Positions 43,648 through 53,121 of a stretch of 64,000 nt of DNA are shown here, piece after piece. A program made the position numbers and the translations under genes. The notes under the pieces are model-generated. The model made no database searches. It saw nothing but the letters and a program-made list of their open reading frames with translations, and was not told the origin of the DNA. Source of the DNA: Bacillota bacterium (GTDB lineage: Bacteria > Bacillota > Clostridia > Acetivibrionales > DSM-1351); contig JAEXOY010000021.1 in NCBI GenBank assembly GCA_023439045.1, positions 213,632 to 277,631 on the forward strand, read 5' to 3'. Position 1 is the stretch's first letter; each line of letters opens with the position of its first letter.

Positions 43648-44991
43648 TTGAGCAAAGAAATTAAAAAGGCAATTGTTGCATTTTTGTGTATTTTTATTGT
43701 ATTTGCTGCAGCAGTACTTTTTACAGAGGCTATTAATGCGCGGCATATAATGGACACTTATCCGGATAAAGGTTCAGCTGCTACACCTGGTATTGTTGAG
43801 GTGTATAAGCCTTCTATTGAGGCTTTTGATTTTCAGAAGAGTAAGGTTACAACTTGGCTTATTAGACTCTTTTTAAGCTTTGCGGTACCTGCTTTTTTTG
43901 TGTTCTCAAAATTATCTGTAGGTATAAGAGATTGGGCACACAAGAGAGCAAAGAGATGGGTTGTAATTATTGCGATTTATTTTGTTACATATTCTCTGCT
44001 AGAAGCACTTATCTATCTGCCTCTGGATATTTATACCGGCTTTTTTCGAATGCATGAGTATGGTCTATCAAACCAAACCTTTGTACAGTGGTTGATTGAG
44101 CTTATAAAAAGCTTTATAGTAAACTCTTTATTGGGGTGTTTGGTTGTATGGATTCCATTTTCTATAATTAAAAAGTCACCAAAAAGATGGTGGCTTTATT
44201 TAGGGTTGTTAATGACGCCATATCTTCTATTTATGTCCTTAATTCAACCTATAGTAATTGATCCCATCTTTAATCAATATGAAGCTGTTGAGAATACCAC
44301 ACTATCCTCCGAGATAAATATTTTACTTGATAAAACTAATATTGGAAAGACGGATATATTTCAGGTTGATAAAAGCAAAGAAACAAATCAGATGAATGCT
44401 TATATGACTGGTGTCTTTAACACAAAGCGCATAGTGTTATGGGATACAACCATTAATAATTTAACTCAAGATGAAGTTTTGGGTGTAGTAGCGCATGAGA
44501 TGGGACACTACTTGATGGGTCATATATGGAAATCTATTTTTATAGGAGGGCTTGGAAGTATTCTTGTTCTATATATTGTTGATAAACTATGTAAATGGCT
44601 TATGAGAAAACCTGAAAGTAAACTGGGCTTCCATACCCTATGCGATGTGGCAGCACTTCCGCTGATAATATTAATGCTAAACTTAGTAATGTTTTTTGTT
44701 ACACCTATTTCAAACGCATACTCTAGAAATATGGAGTTGGAGGCAGACCGATTCGAACTGGAGCTTACAAAGAATAACTTTACAACAGCCACTGCTACAG
44801 TAAAACTTCATCAGCAAAGCTATGCTCTTCCCGAAGTTGGGCTTTTGTATATGTTATGGAACTTTGATCACCCTGAATTCAAGGAAAGAGTAGACTTTGC
44901 AAACACATATATGCCATGGGAAGAAGGAAAACCTTTAAAATATCAAAAGTTTTTGAAGGAGAATAAAGCTGTTAGGGAGAATAATAAGTAG
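43648..44991 (+). CDS. M48 family zinc metallopeptidase (Ste24/CAAX protease-like)
   Basis: 447 residues from TTG 43648 (GGAGGTG upstream). Several membrane spans at the N-terminus, then the gluzincin motif VVAHEMGHYLMGHIWK (HExxH) and NMELEADRFELEL for the third zinc ligand, followed by RVDFANTYMPWEEGKPLKYQKF. This order (seven or so TM segments, HExxH, ExxxD) is that of Ste24-type CAAX prenyl protease 1. Bacterial members degrade misfolded membrane proteins or process peptides; the substrate is unknown. A 132-residue membrane protein follows 49 bases later. Confidence 0.9.
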   Translation: MSKEIKKAIVAFLCIFIVFAAAVLFTEAINARHIMDTYPDKGSAATPGIVEVYKPSIEAFDFQKSKVTTWLIRLFLSFAVPAFFVFSKLSVGIRDWAHKRAKRWVVIIAIYFVTYSLLEALIYLPLDIYTGFFRMHEYGLSNQTFVQWLIELIKSFIVNSLLGCLVVWIPFSIIKKSPKRWWLYLGLLMTPYLLFMSLIQPIVIDPIFNQYEAVENTTLSSEINILLDKTNIGKTDIFQVDKSKETNQMNAYMTGVFNTKRIVLWDTTINNLTQDEVLGVVAHEMGHYLMGHIWKSIFIGGLGSILVLYIVDKLCKWLMRKPESKLGFHTLCDVAALPLIILMLNLVMFFVTPISNAYSRNMELEADRFELELTKNNFTTATATVKLHQQSYALPEVGLLYMLWNFDHPEFKERVDFANTYMPWEEGKPLKYQKFLKENKAVRENNK

Positions 44992-45040
44992 TTAATATAT
45001 CTCTAAACTTACTAACTAATGCTAAACAAGGAGGAAAAAT

Positions 45041-45439
45041 ATGGAGATATTAAGTGGAATCGGATTTATGGATAAGTCCTTTTGGATACCAATAATTATT
45101 GCTGCTGTAGTTATTCTTTTAGTAGCAAAGCTGGCAAAAAGTTTGCTGAAGTTGACTATTTTAGTTGCAATTATCGCTATTGGAGTTACAGTATATGCAA
45201 ATCTTCCTAGCTTCAGGGTAGATAATGGTACAGCATACCTGACCATTAAAGGTGAACAGCACCAGTTCAGCACAAAAGATGTAAAAATTGCAGTAGAAAA
45301 GGACGAAAATGGTGATGAAGTAACAATGGTTGTATTTGGGAATGGTGCGAAGGACAAGGTTAAGGTACCCTTCAGCAAGGATTTTGCACAAAAATTCATT
45401 ATTGAGAAGCTGAATCCTGCTGGCCAGAAGACGCAATAA
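45041..45439 (+). CDS. Small single-pass membrane protein of unknown function
   Basis: 132 residues, AAGGAGGAAAAAT before ATG 45041. Hydrophobic at residues 14-50 (IIIAAVVILLVAKLAKSLLKLTILVAIIAIGVTVYANL), then a small soluble beta-rich part (GTAYLTIKGEQHQFSTKDVKIAVEKDENGDEVTMVVFGNGAKDKVKVPFSKDFA). I do not recognise a family. It follows the Ste24-like protease closely and may be cotranscribed with it. A terminator follows. Confidence 0.6.
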   Translation: MEILSGIGFMDKSFWIPIIIAAVVILLVAKLAKSLLKLTILVAIIAIGVTVYANLPSFRVDNGTAYLTIKGEQHQFSTKDVKIAVEKDENGDEVTMVVFGNGAKDKVKVPFSKDFAQKFIIEKLNPAGQKTQ

Positions 45440-45480
45440 CGAGAGACTTAACTACTAAAAAACAATAGCCAAAAAGAGAA

Positions 45481-45530
45481 GGGAACTCATTTTATTAGAC
45501 AAAAGCTGTCTAATAAGGGGGTTCCTTTTA
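45481..45530 (+). terminator. Terminator with outer and inner stems
   Basis: Inner perfect stem TTATTAGACA (45492-45501) with TGTCTAATAA (45507-45516), outer GGGAAC with GTTCC, then TTTTA. Confidence 0.75.
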
Positions 45531-45698
45531 GTATGTCTAGGCCTTGATATTACTCTATTTGGAGATTGGCTAACCACGTTCTACTGGATTATTTTACAAA
45601 TATACTTTTTGGTACATCAACATTTTTGTGGGTAAATATGATATGTGAGTAGTAACTTTAACTCAACTTTATTTTCTTCAACGGGAGGACTGATGTAG

Positions 45699-47927
45699 AT
45701 GGATGCATGGAGAGGCTTTAATAAGGGCGACTGGTGTGATGAGATAGATGTTAGAGAATTCATCATTAACAACTACACACCTTATGAGGGAGATGACAAA
45801 TTCCTTAAGGGCCCTACTGAGGATACAAAGAAGCTTTGGGAAAAGGCAAGTGATTTACTCAAGAAGGAAAGAGAAAATGGCGGAGTACTTGACATAGATA
45901 CCCATACAATATCTACTATAGATGCTCATGCAAGTGGTTATATAGATAAATCACTTGAAAGAATTGTAGGCTTACAGACGGATGAACCGCTAAAAAGAGC
46001 AATAATGCCCTTTGGTGGAATTAGGATGGTCATGAAGGGCTGTGAGGCATATGGCAAGAATATTGATGACAACGTTGTAGAGACCTTTACAAAGTATAGA
46101 AAGACACATAATGATGGTGTCTACGATGCCTACACTCCTGAAATGATGAGAGCTAAAAAGGCAGGAATTATTACAGGTCTGCCCGATGCCTATGGTAGAG
46201 GAAGAATCATAGGTGACTATAGAAGAGTAGCACTATATGGTGTAGACAGATTGATTGAGGACAAGGAACGCCAGCTTAAGAGCTTAGAGGTTGACTACAT
46301 CGACGGTGATACAATTAGGGAAAGAGAAGAAACCAGGGAACAGATTAAATCACTTGAATTGCTAAAGAAGATGGCACAAAAGTATGGGTTTGATATTAGT
46401 AGGCCTGCTGAAAATGCACAGGAGGCGGTTCAATGGCTGTATTTTGCTTACCTCGGAGCTGTAAAGGAACAGAACGGTGCAGCTATGAGCTTAGGAAGAG
46501 TATCAACCTTTATTGACATCTATATTGAACGTGATTTCAAAGAAGGTACATTAACAGAGGAACAGGCTCAGGAGATAATTGACCATTTTGTAATGAAGCT
46601 TAGGTTAGTTAGGTTCTTGAGAACTCCAGAATACGAGAAGCTTTTCTCCGGGGACCCAACATGGGTAACTGAAAGTATCGGAGGTATGGGCTTAGATGGA
46701 AGGACCCTCGTAACAAAGTCTTCCTTCAGAATGCTTTATACTCTGTTCAATTTAGGTCCTGCACCTGAACCAAACATGACTGTATTGTGGTCTGTTCATT
46801 TACCAGAAGGATTTAAGAAGTTCTGTTCATATGCATCAATTAAAACAAGCTCTATACAGTATGAGAGCGATGATATAATGCGTTACTACTGGGGCGATGA
46901 CTACGGTATTGCGTGCTGCGTATCTGCAATGAGAATAGGAAAGCAGATGCAGTTCTTCGGAGCGCGTTGTAATATGGCGAAGGCTCTTTTATATGCTATT
47001 AATGGTGGAAAAGATGAGAAATCAGGTGTTCAGGTAGGTCCATTGTTCTCCCCTGTTAATACTGAATATCTTAACTATGATGATGTAATGAAGAAATTCA
47101 ATGTGGTACTTGATTGGGTAGCAAAGCTTTATATGAACACATTGAACATTATCCACTATATGCATGATAAGTATGCCTATGAGAGAATTCAGATGGCGCT
47201 GCATGATAAGGATATACTCAGAACGATGGCATGCGGTATAGCTGGACTTTCTGTAGTAGCCGATGCGTTAAGTGCTATTAAATATGCAAAGGTTAAGGTT
47301 ATAAGAAACGAAGAAGGCCTTGCAGTTGATTATGATATCGAAGGTGATTATCCAAAGTTCGGAAACAACGACGATAGAGTTGATAACATTGCCGTAATGC
47401 TAGTGAAGAGATTTATGGAAAAGCTTGAAAAGCAGAGAACTTATAGAAATGCAGTTCCAACGCTTTCCATTCTCACAATAACTTCAAATGTTGTGTATGG
47501 TGCCAAGACTGGTAATACACCTGATGGAAGAAAAGCTGGTGAACCATTTGGACCAGGTGCAAACCCAATGCATGGAAGAGATACAAACGGTGCTTTAGCT
47601 GTGTTGAAATCTATTGCAAAGCTTCCTTACCAGTTTGCTCAGGACGGTATCTCATATACCTTCTCAATTGTTCCAAAAGCTATTGGTAAGAGTGAAGAGG
47701 ATAGAATCAATAACCTTACAGCTATGCTTGATTCTTATTTCAAAGAAGGCGGTCACCATATTAATATCAATGTTTTTGAAAGAGAGACTTTATTAGATGC
47801 TATGGAACACCCTGAGAAGTATCCACAGTTGACTATAAGAGTTTCAGGCTATGCAGTTAACTTCATTAAGCTGACAAGGGAACAACAGATTGATGTTATT
47901 AACAGAACAATTCATGAAAGTGTATAA
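45699..47927 (+). CDS. pflB: Formate acetyltransferase (pyruvate formate-lyase)
   Basis: Cleaves pyruvate with CoA to acetyl-CoA and formate, a main anaerobic carbon route. 742 residues, the usual length. The catalytic cysteine pair is at YGIACCVSAMR (about residue 405); the glycyl-radical loop is LTIRVSGYAVNFIKL near residue 715. Further marks: AIMPFGGIRMV, YDAYTPEMMRAKKAGIITGLPDAYGRGRIIGDYRRVALYG. GGGAGGACTG precedes ATG 45699. The activating enzyme follows 119 bases later. Confidence 0.97.
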   Translation: MDAWRGFNKGDWCDEIDVREFIINNYTPYEGDDKFLKGPTEDTKKLWEKASDLLKKERENGGVLDIDTHTISTIDAHASGYIDKSLERIVGLQTDEPLKRAIMPFGGIRMVMKGCEAYGKNIDDNVVETFTKYRKTHNDGVYDAYTPEMMRAKKAGIITGLPDAYGRGRIIGDYRRVALYGVDRLIEDKERQLKSLEVDYIDGDTIREREETREQIKSLELLKKMAQKYGFDISRPAENAQEAVQWLYFAYLGAVKEQNGAAMSLGRVSTFIDIYIERDFKEGTLTEEQAQEIIDHFVMKLRLVRFLRTPEYEKLFSGDPTWVTESIGGMGLDGRTLVTKSSFRMLYTLFNLGPAPEPNMTVLWSVHLPEGFKKFCSYASIKTSSIQYESDDIMRYYWGDDYGIACCVSAMRIGKQMQFFGARCNMAKALLYAINGGKDEKSGVQVGPLFSPVNTEYLNYDDVMKKFNVVLDWVAKLYMNTLNIIHYMHDKYAYERIQMALHDKDILRTMACGIAGLSVVADALSAIKYAKVKVIRNEEGLAVDYDIEGDYPKFGNNDDRVDNIAVMLVKRFMEKLEKQRTYRNAVPTLSILTITSNVVYGAKTGNTPDGRKAGEPFGPGANPMHGRDTNGALAVLKSIAKLPYQFAQDGISYTFSIVPKAIGKSEEDRINNLTAMLDSYFKEGGHHININVFERETLLDAMEHPEKYPQLTIRVSGYAVNFIKLTREQQIDVINRTIHESV

Positions 47928-48046
47928 TAGTATTAGGTGAAGATTAATATTATTTGCATAATGGATTGTAGCATGGGCACTTTAAATAGTTTTTTTATGA
48001 TGCAAGACAGCAATTGCGAGTAATAATTAGAAAAGAAGGTTCTATT

Positions 48047-48766
48047 ATGGAAGTACAAGGAAGAGTTCATTCATTTGAAACCTTTGGAACAGTGGACGGA
48101 CCAGGAATAAGATTTGTAGTTTTTTTAAAGGGATGCCCATTAAGGTGTAAGTATTGTCACAATAGAGATACATGGTGCTCAGAAGGTGCAAAACTGTATA
48201 CTGCTTCAGAGGTTATGAACGAGATACTGAAATATAAGGTTTTTTTAACTACCTCTAATGGGGGCGTTACTGTAAGTGGTGGAGAGCCTTTAATACAACC
48301 AGAGTTTGTTAAGCAGCTCTTTACCCTTTGTAAGCAAAACGGCATTCACACTGCTGTAGATACCTCAGGTTATGTTGAATACGATAACGTCAAGGAGGTT
48401 ATCCAGCTTACAGACCTTGTTTTGCTTGACTTTAAGCAAGCTGATGATATAAAACATGAGGAGCTTACAGGCGTAAAAAACACTAAGATAAAAAGGTTTT
48501 ACCGATATCTTGCTGAGATAAATAAGCCGGTCTGGGTAAGGTATGTGTTAGTGCCAGGTTATACCGACAGTGAAGAAGATTTGCTCAGTGCACATCAGTT
48601 TTTAAAGCAATTCAAGAATATTAAGAAAATTGAAGTGTTACCTTATCACTCTATGGGTAAGGTGAAGTGGGAAAAGTTAAATCAGGAATACCCTCTGGAG
48701 GGAGTTCCTTCACCTACTAGTGAGGAAGTAGCGAGAGCTAAGAAAATATTAGAAAGGGGCAGCTAA
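48047..48766 (+). CDS. pflA: Pyruvate formate-lyase activating enzyme (radical SAM)
   Basis: 239 residues from ATG 48047 (AGAAGG upstream). Generates the glycyl radical in PflB using S-adenosylmethionine. The radical SAM cluster motif GCPLRCKYCHNRDTW (CxxxCxxC), GGVTVSGGEPLIQPEFV and FETFGTVDGPGIRFVVFLKG are diagnostic. The stop codon lies inside the terminator stem. Operon with pflB. Confidence 0.96.
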   Translation: MEVQGRVHSFETFGTVDGPGIRFVVFLKGCPLRCKYCHNRDTWCSEGAKLYTASEVMNEILKYKVFLTTSNGGVTVSGGEPLIQPEFVKQLFTLCKQNGIHTAVDTSGYVEYDNVKEVIQLTDLVLLDFKQADDIKHEELTGVKNTKIKRFYRYLAEINKPVWVRYVLVPGYTDSEEDLLSAHQFLKQFKNIKKIEVLPYHSMGKVKWEKLNQEYPLEGVPSPTSEEVARAKKILERGS

Positions 48767-48784
48767 TTAGCTGCCTTTTTTTTT
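48758..48784 (+). terminator. Terminator of the pflB-pflA operon
   Basis: Perfect palindrome GGCAGCTAA-TTAGCTGCC (48758-48775) followed by nine T residues; it contains the pflA stop codon. Confidence 0.92.
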
Positions 48785-48792
48785 ATCTCAAT

Positions 48793-48848
48793 TTGATTTA
48801 GGTGATAGTTTCTAATTACTACTTGATTTAGGTGATAGTTTCTAATTA
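48793..48848 (+). repeat. Two 26-bp direct repeats with 30-bp period
   Basis: The 26-base unit beginning TTGATTTAGGTGATAGTTTC and ending TAATTA occurs at 48793-48818 and again, identical, at 48823-48848. A third, degenerate version follows at about 48853-48875. It lies in the 196-base gap between pflA and the amidase. Confidence 0.85.
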
Positions 48849-48962
48849 GCATTTTATTCGGCAGTAGTTTATTATCATAATTTAAATTTATTCGATATTT
48901 TGTAACCATAATTATTCTAAATAAATATTATATTATATATTAATTTATTACTGGAGTATATT

Positions 48963-49541
48963 ATGGCTATAAAGATTTTTATCGATCAGGGGCATAACCC
49001 TGAGAGGGTCAATGCCGGTGCAGAAGGCTTTGGATTAAGAGAGCAGGATGTGACCTATAATGTAGGAGCCTACCTTGCGGACCTCTTAAGTGAAGACCCA
49101 AGATTTGAAGTAAGAACATCAAGAAACTCACCCGAGGAAATTTTGGGCTATAATAACGCTTCTAGCTTGCGGGAGAGAGTTATGATGGCAAATAGTTGGC
49201 CTGCAGACTATTTTATAAGTATTCATTGTAATGCAAATGTAAATCCCGCCATCAACGGTACCGAGGTATACACCTTTAGTCAATATACACAGGGTTACTA
49301 TATGGGCGAGAAGATATTAGCTTCTATTGTAAACAGAGTGGGTACTAAGGATAACGGTATGCGTGTAAATAGTTCGCTCTACGTTCTGCGAAACACTACT
49401 ATGCCATCGCTTTTGGTGGAGCTCGCATACATCACTAACGCGCAGGACGCAGAAAAGCTAAGAGATGACCAATATGGATTCGCATATGCCATTTACAGAG
49501 GTATACTAAACTATTTTGGCTTTGTGCCATCAGACCAATAA
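48963..49541 (+). CDS. N-acetylmuramoyl-L-alanine amidase (Amidase_3)
   Basis: 192 residues. Cleaves the stem peptide from muramic acid. FIDQGHNPERVNAGAEGFGLREQDVTYNVG gives the zinc ligands H and E, DYFISIHCNANVNPAINGTEVY the second histidine, and LLVELAYITNAQDAEKL the catalytic Glu. No signal peptide or wall-binding repeats, so it is either released by lysis, acts in the mother cell during sporulation like CwlC, or uses another route. GGAG precedes ATG 48963. Confidence 0.92.
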   Translation: MAIKIFIDQGHNPERVNAGAEGFGLREQDVTYNVGAYLADLLSEDPRFEVRTSRNSPEEILGYNNASSLRERVMMANSWPADYFISIHCNANVNPAINGTEVYTFSQYTQGYYMGEKILASIVNRVGTKDNGMRVNSSLYVLRNTTMPSLLVELAYITNAQDAEKLRDDQYGFAYAIYRGILNYFGFVPSDQ

Positions 49542-49574
49542 AACAGAGAATACAAAGAATATGTAAGTACAAAA

Positions 49575-49612
49575 AAACCCTTGAGCCAATTTAATTTGGA
49601 CATCAAGGGTTT
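49575..49612. terminator. Terminator between amidase and convergent ABC genes
   Basis: AAACCCTTGA (49575-49584) pairs with TCAAGGGTTT (49603-49612); the loop contains a second small stem CCAA-TTGG. A-run before and T-run after make it usable on both strands. Confidence 0.8.
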
Positions 49613-49679
49613 TTATTACTACTATAATTTTTTATTACACTCTTATTTATTATATTAATGTTTATTACCTGAATTGATT

Positions 49680-50846
49680 CTAGTTCTCACGAGGTCTTCT
49701 TTTTCCGATAACTAGGGCAATAGCTAGTATTGCTATAGCAAAGCCAAGCTGGATTAGCATAGCATTTACAACAGGTGAGATATTCTCCCAACTAAAGTTT
49801 GAAAGCATACCTATTGAGTTGTTAGCTTTAACATACCAGTAGGTTGGATTAAAGCTTGCTACCATGAGAACTTTGTCGCTAAGCAGGCTTTGGGGTACAA
49901 ATACTCCACTTAAGAAACACAAGCCCAGAGAAAGTACATTTGAAACGGCAGATTGCATATTATCGTTTTTTATACATATGCTTGCAAGGAAGCTTATGCT
50001 CAGCGCTGTAAATGCAAATACCAATGAATTTATTATAAACAATAATGCGTTTTTGGTGAACAATTGATTGCCATAAAGGGCAAAGCTAAAAACTAACATC
50101 AAAAGCCAACAAAACAGTGTGAATACAATATTTCCAAATAGTAATTGAATATTTATCTGCGACTGTTTAATAGGAGAGCATAAGTTTCTTCTCTTTACAT
50201 TCTTATTGTTAAATATAAGCATTATAGTACTTACTGCAAGTACAAGTGAACTTAAGAAAAAGTAAGATAGAAAGTTAAAATAGTAATTTAGGTTGGTATT
50301 TTCCTTTTGTGCTACGCCAAAAGATTGAATTTCTACCTTGGTTTCTATATCCATATCCTTTTTTACCATAGCAACCAAATCTTCCTGTGATATACCGGGA
50401 TTAGCTTCAATATAAAGCTTAGCAGTATTTAAATAGCTGTTGATCATCATATCTGTATAGATCGATTTTGAGGAGTCAGGTACTGTTGTCCTATCTATCT
50501 TTACAGACTTATTATCCATATAATCTTTTGAAAAGTTGGCAGGTATTCTTATGATGTTTTCTACATCTCGATAGAATAATGCGTCCTGTAGTTTTTCCTG
50601 CTCTACAGGTATATCTATAAACTCGCTGAACTTTCCAAGGTACTCTTTGAGACCATTAATAATAGCAGTATCCCCATCCTGGTTAATAAATGCAACCCTG
50701 CTTTTCTCCTGAGCGAAGGTGTTTATCTCCGTAACCTGTGAGTTGCTTGATAAAAAAATGGACAATGCCAAAAACACAACTAAATATATAGAAATCTGAC
50801 CCATATGTTTTTTGATTATTTTAAAGTATAGACTAAATACTTTCAT
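49680..50846 (-). CDS. ABC-2 type transporter permease
   Basis: 388 residues: one N-terminal membrane segment, a 160-residue extracytoplasmic domain, then five segments (YFFLSSLVLAVSTIMLIF, VFTLFCWLLMLVFSFALYG, LLFIINSLVFAFTALSISFLASI, LSLGLCFLSGVFVPQSLL, MLIQLGFAIAILAIALVIG), the YhgE/ABC-2_membrane_3 layout. AAGGAGGCACAAGT precedes ATG 50846. Last gene of a minus-strand ATPase-permease-permease operon, overlapping the previous permease by 14 bases. Confidence 0.88.
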   Translation of the reverse strand: MKVFSLYFKIIKKHMGQISIYLVVFLALSIFLSSNSQVTEINTFAQEKSRVAFINQDGDTAIINGLKEYLGKFSEFIDIPVEQEKLQDALFYRDVENIIRIPANFSKDYMDNKSVKIDRTTVPDSSKSIYTDMMINSYLNTAKLYIEANPGISQEDLVAMVKKDMDIETKVEIQSFGVAQKENTNLNYYFNFLSYFFLSSLVLAVSTIMLIFNNKNVKRRNLCSPIKQSQINIQLLFGNIVFTLFCWLLMLVFSFALYGNQLFTKNALLFIINSLVFAFTALSISFLASICIKNDNMQSAVSNVLSLGLCFLSGVFVPQSLLSDKVLMVASFNPTYWYVKANNSIGMLSNFSWENISPVVNAMLIQLGFAIAILAIALVIGKRRPREN

Positions 50847-51975
50847 ACTTGTGCCTCCTTAACAATAGAATCATAATTCCGAAGAATAGCAATCCTATTA
50901 GACTCAAAATGGATATGTTAATGAAAAACCTAGTGTGAGTATCGTAATAATATAGTGAGTAGAAGGAGTCTGTTATTAATGCTGCCGGATTGATATAGGC
51001 TAGTATTGGAGCGTTCTTTTTTACCAGATAGCTTATTCCTGTAGCCATAAGTCCCGATAAAAATGAAAGTATCATGGATATACCTATGAGTATGGCTATA
51101 TTTATACCAATGCTCTTTTTTGCCATTGCACCGACCATTCCTCCAAAGCATATACCAACGAAAGCACCCACAAAGCAAGTAAGTAGAACATAAGGTATTT
51201 GAGTGCCAAAGTCCACTTTAATGACGAATATCAAGTATGCCAGTAACACTAGAAGCTCTGCAAAACAAACTGTTAAGGCTGCAGCAAATCCCGCCATAAA
51301 CTGCTTAATTTTATTAACTGGAGCCAGATTAATTCTAGCAGCCTTTTTTGATAGATTTGCTTGAATATCGTTAACTTCCTTTAATCCTAGAAAGGAGCAA
51401 TACAAGCAAGTCATTGCAATTAGTGCATAGAAAAAGTTTAGGGTTTCATCGGGTTTCTTGTTACCCGCTATTGGTGCTTCATTGAGAAATTCTTGTCTGT
51501 CATTTACCTTTTCAATAAATCCACTACTCATTACTGATGGATTACTTAAGACAATACTAGTAATTACATTAGAGGTTTGCTTGAACTGATCTAAAAAGGA
51601 TTTTATAATAGTTTGATTCATACCCTCATTCTTCACAATAAGCTTAATGTCATCAGAAGCATCTATTACAGCTGAAACCTTACTATCGTCGAGTAATTTT
51701 AATGCATCTTCGTTTTGGGCGACAGTAATGTTAAACATTGGAGAATCACCATTGTTTGCGGACTCTAGCGCACTCCTAAGAGCTTGATTTTTTGTGTATG
51801 CTTCATTGTCCACTACCGCTACATCAATCTTGTGAAATATTTCTCCGGAATATAGATTGGAAAAAGCAATTCCAAAAAAAGTTGCCAGGATGATAGGAAA
51901 TATTAGAGTCCATATAAGAACTGTCTTATCTCTTGTGTGACATTTTAATCTTGCTAAATAAATATGCTTTAACAT
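50833..51975 (-). CDS. ABC-2 type transporter permease
   Basis: 380 residues from ATG 51975 (GGAGGGATATTG just upstream). Same layout as the next gene: one N-terminal segment (LIWTLIFPIILATFFGIAF), an extracytoplasmic domain, and five C-terminal segments including TCFVGAFVGICFGGMVGAMAKK and SILSLIGLLFFGIMILLLR. The two permeases are probably the two halves of one exporter. 8-11 bases separate it from the ATPase gene. Confidence 0.88.
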   Translation of the reverse strand: MLKHIYLARLKCHTRDKTVLIWTLIFPIILATFFGIAFSNLYSGEIFHKIDVAVVDNEAYTKNQALRSALESANNGDSPMFNITVAQNEDALKLLDDSKVSAVIDASDDIKLIVKNEGMNQTIIKSFLDQFKQTSNVITSIVLSNPSVMSSGFIEKVNDRQEFLNEAPIAGNKKPDETLNFFYALIAMTCLYCSFLGLKEVNDIQANLSKKAARINLAPVNKIKQFMAGFAAALTVCFAELLVLLAYLIFVIKVDFGTQIPYVLLTCFVGAFVGICFGGMVGAMAKKSIGINIAILIGISMILSFLSGLMATGISYLVKKNAPILAYINPAALITDSFYSLYYYDTHTRFFINISILSLIGLLFFGIMILLLRRHKYESI

Positions 51976-51986
51976 CAATATCCCTC

Positions 51987-52919
51987 CTAATCTCTCAATT
52001 CTTTTCCGGTAATCTCCAAGAATACATCATTAAGAGAAGGAAGCTCGGAAAATATTCTGGTTATTACAATTTCATTATTGTTTAAATACTCTAGTAGATT
52101 GGTGAGATTATTTTTACCCTTACTATACTTTACAACCAGCAATTTATTCTTGTAGCTGACACTGCTTACGTTTGAAAGTGCCTTAATACTGTTTACATGT
52201 TTATCATACAGAGAAACGATTTCAGCAGTTATTTTTTCACCCATACTTATCATAGACCTGAGTTCTTCCTGTGTACCCGAAGCGATTACTCTTCCTTTGT
52301 CCATAATAGCTATTCTGTCACACAGTTGCTCTACCTCCTCCATATAATGAGAGGTATAGATTATAGTTGCGCCTTCTTCGTTTAGCTTTTTAATACCGTC
52401 AAGTATGTTATTTCTGCTCTGTGGGTCAACTGCTACAGTAGGCTCATCGAGAATTATCAGCTTTGGCTTGTGAGCAATTCCACACGCTATATTCAATCTT
52501 CTCAATAAACCTCCACTGAGCTTTTTGGGGTAGAACTTGCGGAAGTCGTTTAGTGCCACAAAATTAATGGCTTCCTCTACTAGCTGCTTTCTGGTTGCTT
52601 TGTCTTCTATATATAGTCCACAGAAGTAATCAATATTTTCGTATACTGTCAATTCTTCAAAAACAGCAACATCCTGCATTATTATACCGATGTCCCTCTT
52701 TATATCATACGCTTCAGGATGCATGGGTTTTCCAAAGAGCTTTATTTCTCCCTTATCATATTTTAGAAGTGACAATATGCAATTGATTGCAGTTGACTTG
52801 CCGGAGCCATTAGGTCCAAGTAATCCGAAGACTTCTCCTTCCTTTACCTCAAATTCAAGATGGTCCAGTGCAACAAGGCTATCATACCTCTTTACTAAAT
52901 TTTTTACCGAAACTAACAT
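51987..52919 (-). CDS. ABC transporter ATP-binding protein
   Basis: 310 residues. Walker A GPNGSGKSTAINCIL, signature LSGGLLRRLNIACGIAHKPKLIILDEPTVAVDPQSRNNIL, H-loop IIYTSHYMEEVEQLCDRIAIM, and a C-terminal DrrA/DUF4162-like tail. GGAAGGGAATTG precedes ATG 52919. First gene of the exporter operon and divergent from a two-component system across 202 bases. Confidence 0.93.
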   Translation of the reverse strand: MLVSVKNLVKRYDSLVALDHLEFEVKEGEVFGLLGPNGSGKSTAINCILSLLKYDKGEIKLFGKPMHPEAYDIKRDIGIIMQDVAVFEELTVYENIDYFCGLYIEDKATRKQLVEEAINFVALNDFRKFYPKKLSGGLLRRLNIACGIAHKPKLIILDEPTVAVDPQSRNNILDGIKKLNEEGATIIYTSHYMEEVEQLCDRIAIMDKGRVIASGTQEELRSMISMGEKITAEIVSLYDKHVNSIKALSNVSSVSYKNKLLVVKYSKGKNNLTNLLEYLNNNEIVITRIFSELPSLNDVFLEITGKELRD

Positions 52920-53046
52920 ATCTTTTCAATTCCCTTCCTATATAATTTTGACTTGGTTTTTAATTGATATATGATTAAATACTAATTATCTATATTTATA
53001 TTTTACGAGATTACCCCATTTGAGATAAGTGAGCACAATCAGTATT

Positions 53047-53068
53047 TTATATGACAAATGTCATATAA
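53047..53068. promoter_or_regulatory. Perfect 10-bp palindrome, probable response-regulator site
   Basis: TTATATGACA-AA-TGTCATATAA lies between the divergent ABC exporter operon and the histidine kinase gene. The only DNA-binding protein nearby is the NarL/LuxR-type regulator at 54237, which typically binds inverted repeats of this length. Confidence 0.65.
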
Positions 53069-53121
53069 ACTGTTAAAATTATATGTAAAACGATATTCTA
53101 TTTGTAAATAGAGGTACCAAG

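Noticed and set aside
48793..48848. CRISPR-like direct repeats
   Set aside because: Only two full units with a 4-base spacer, no cas genes.
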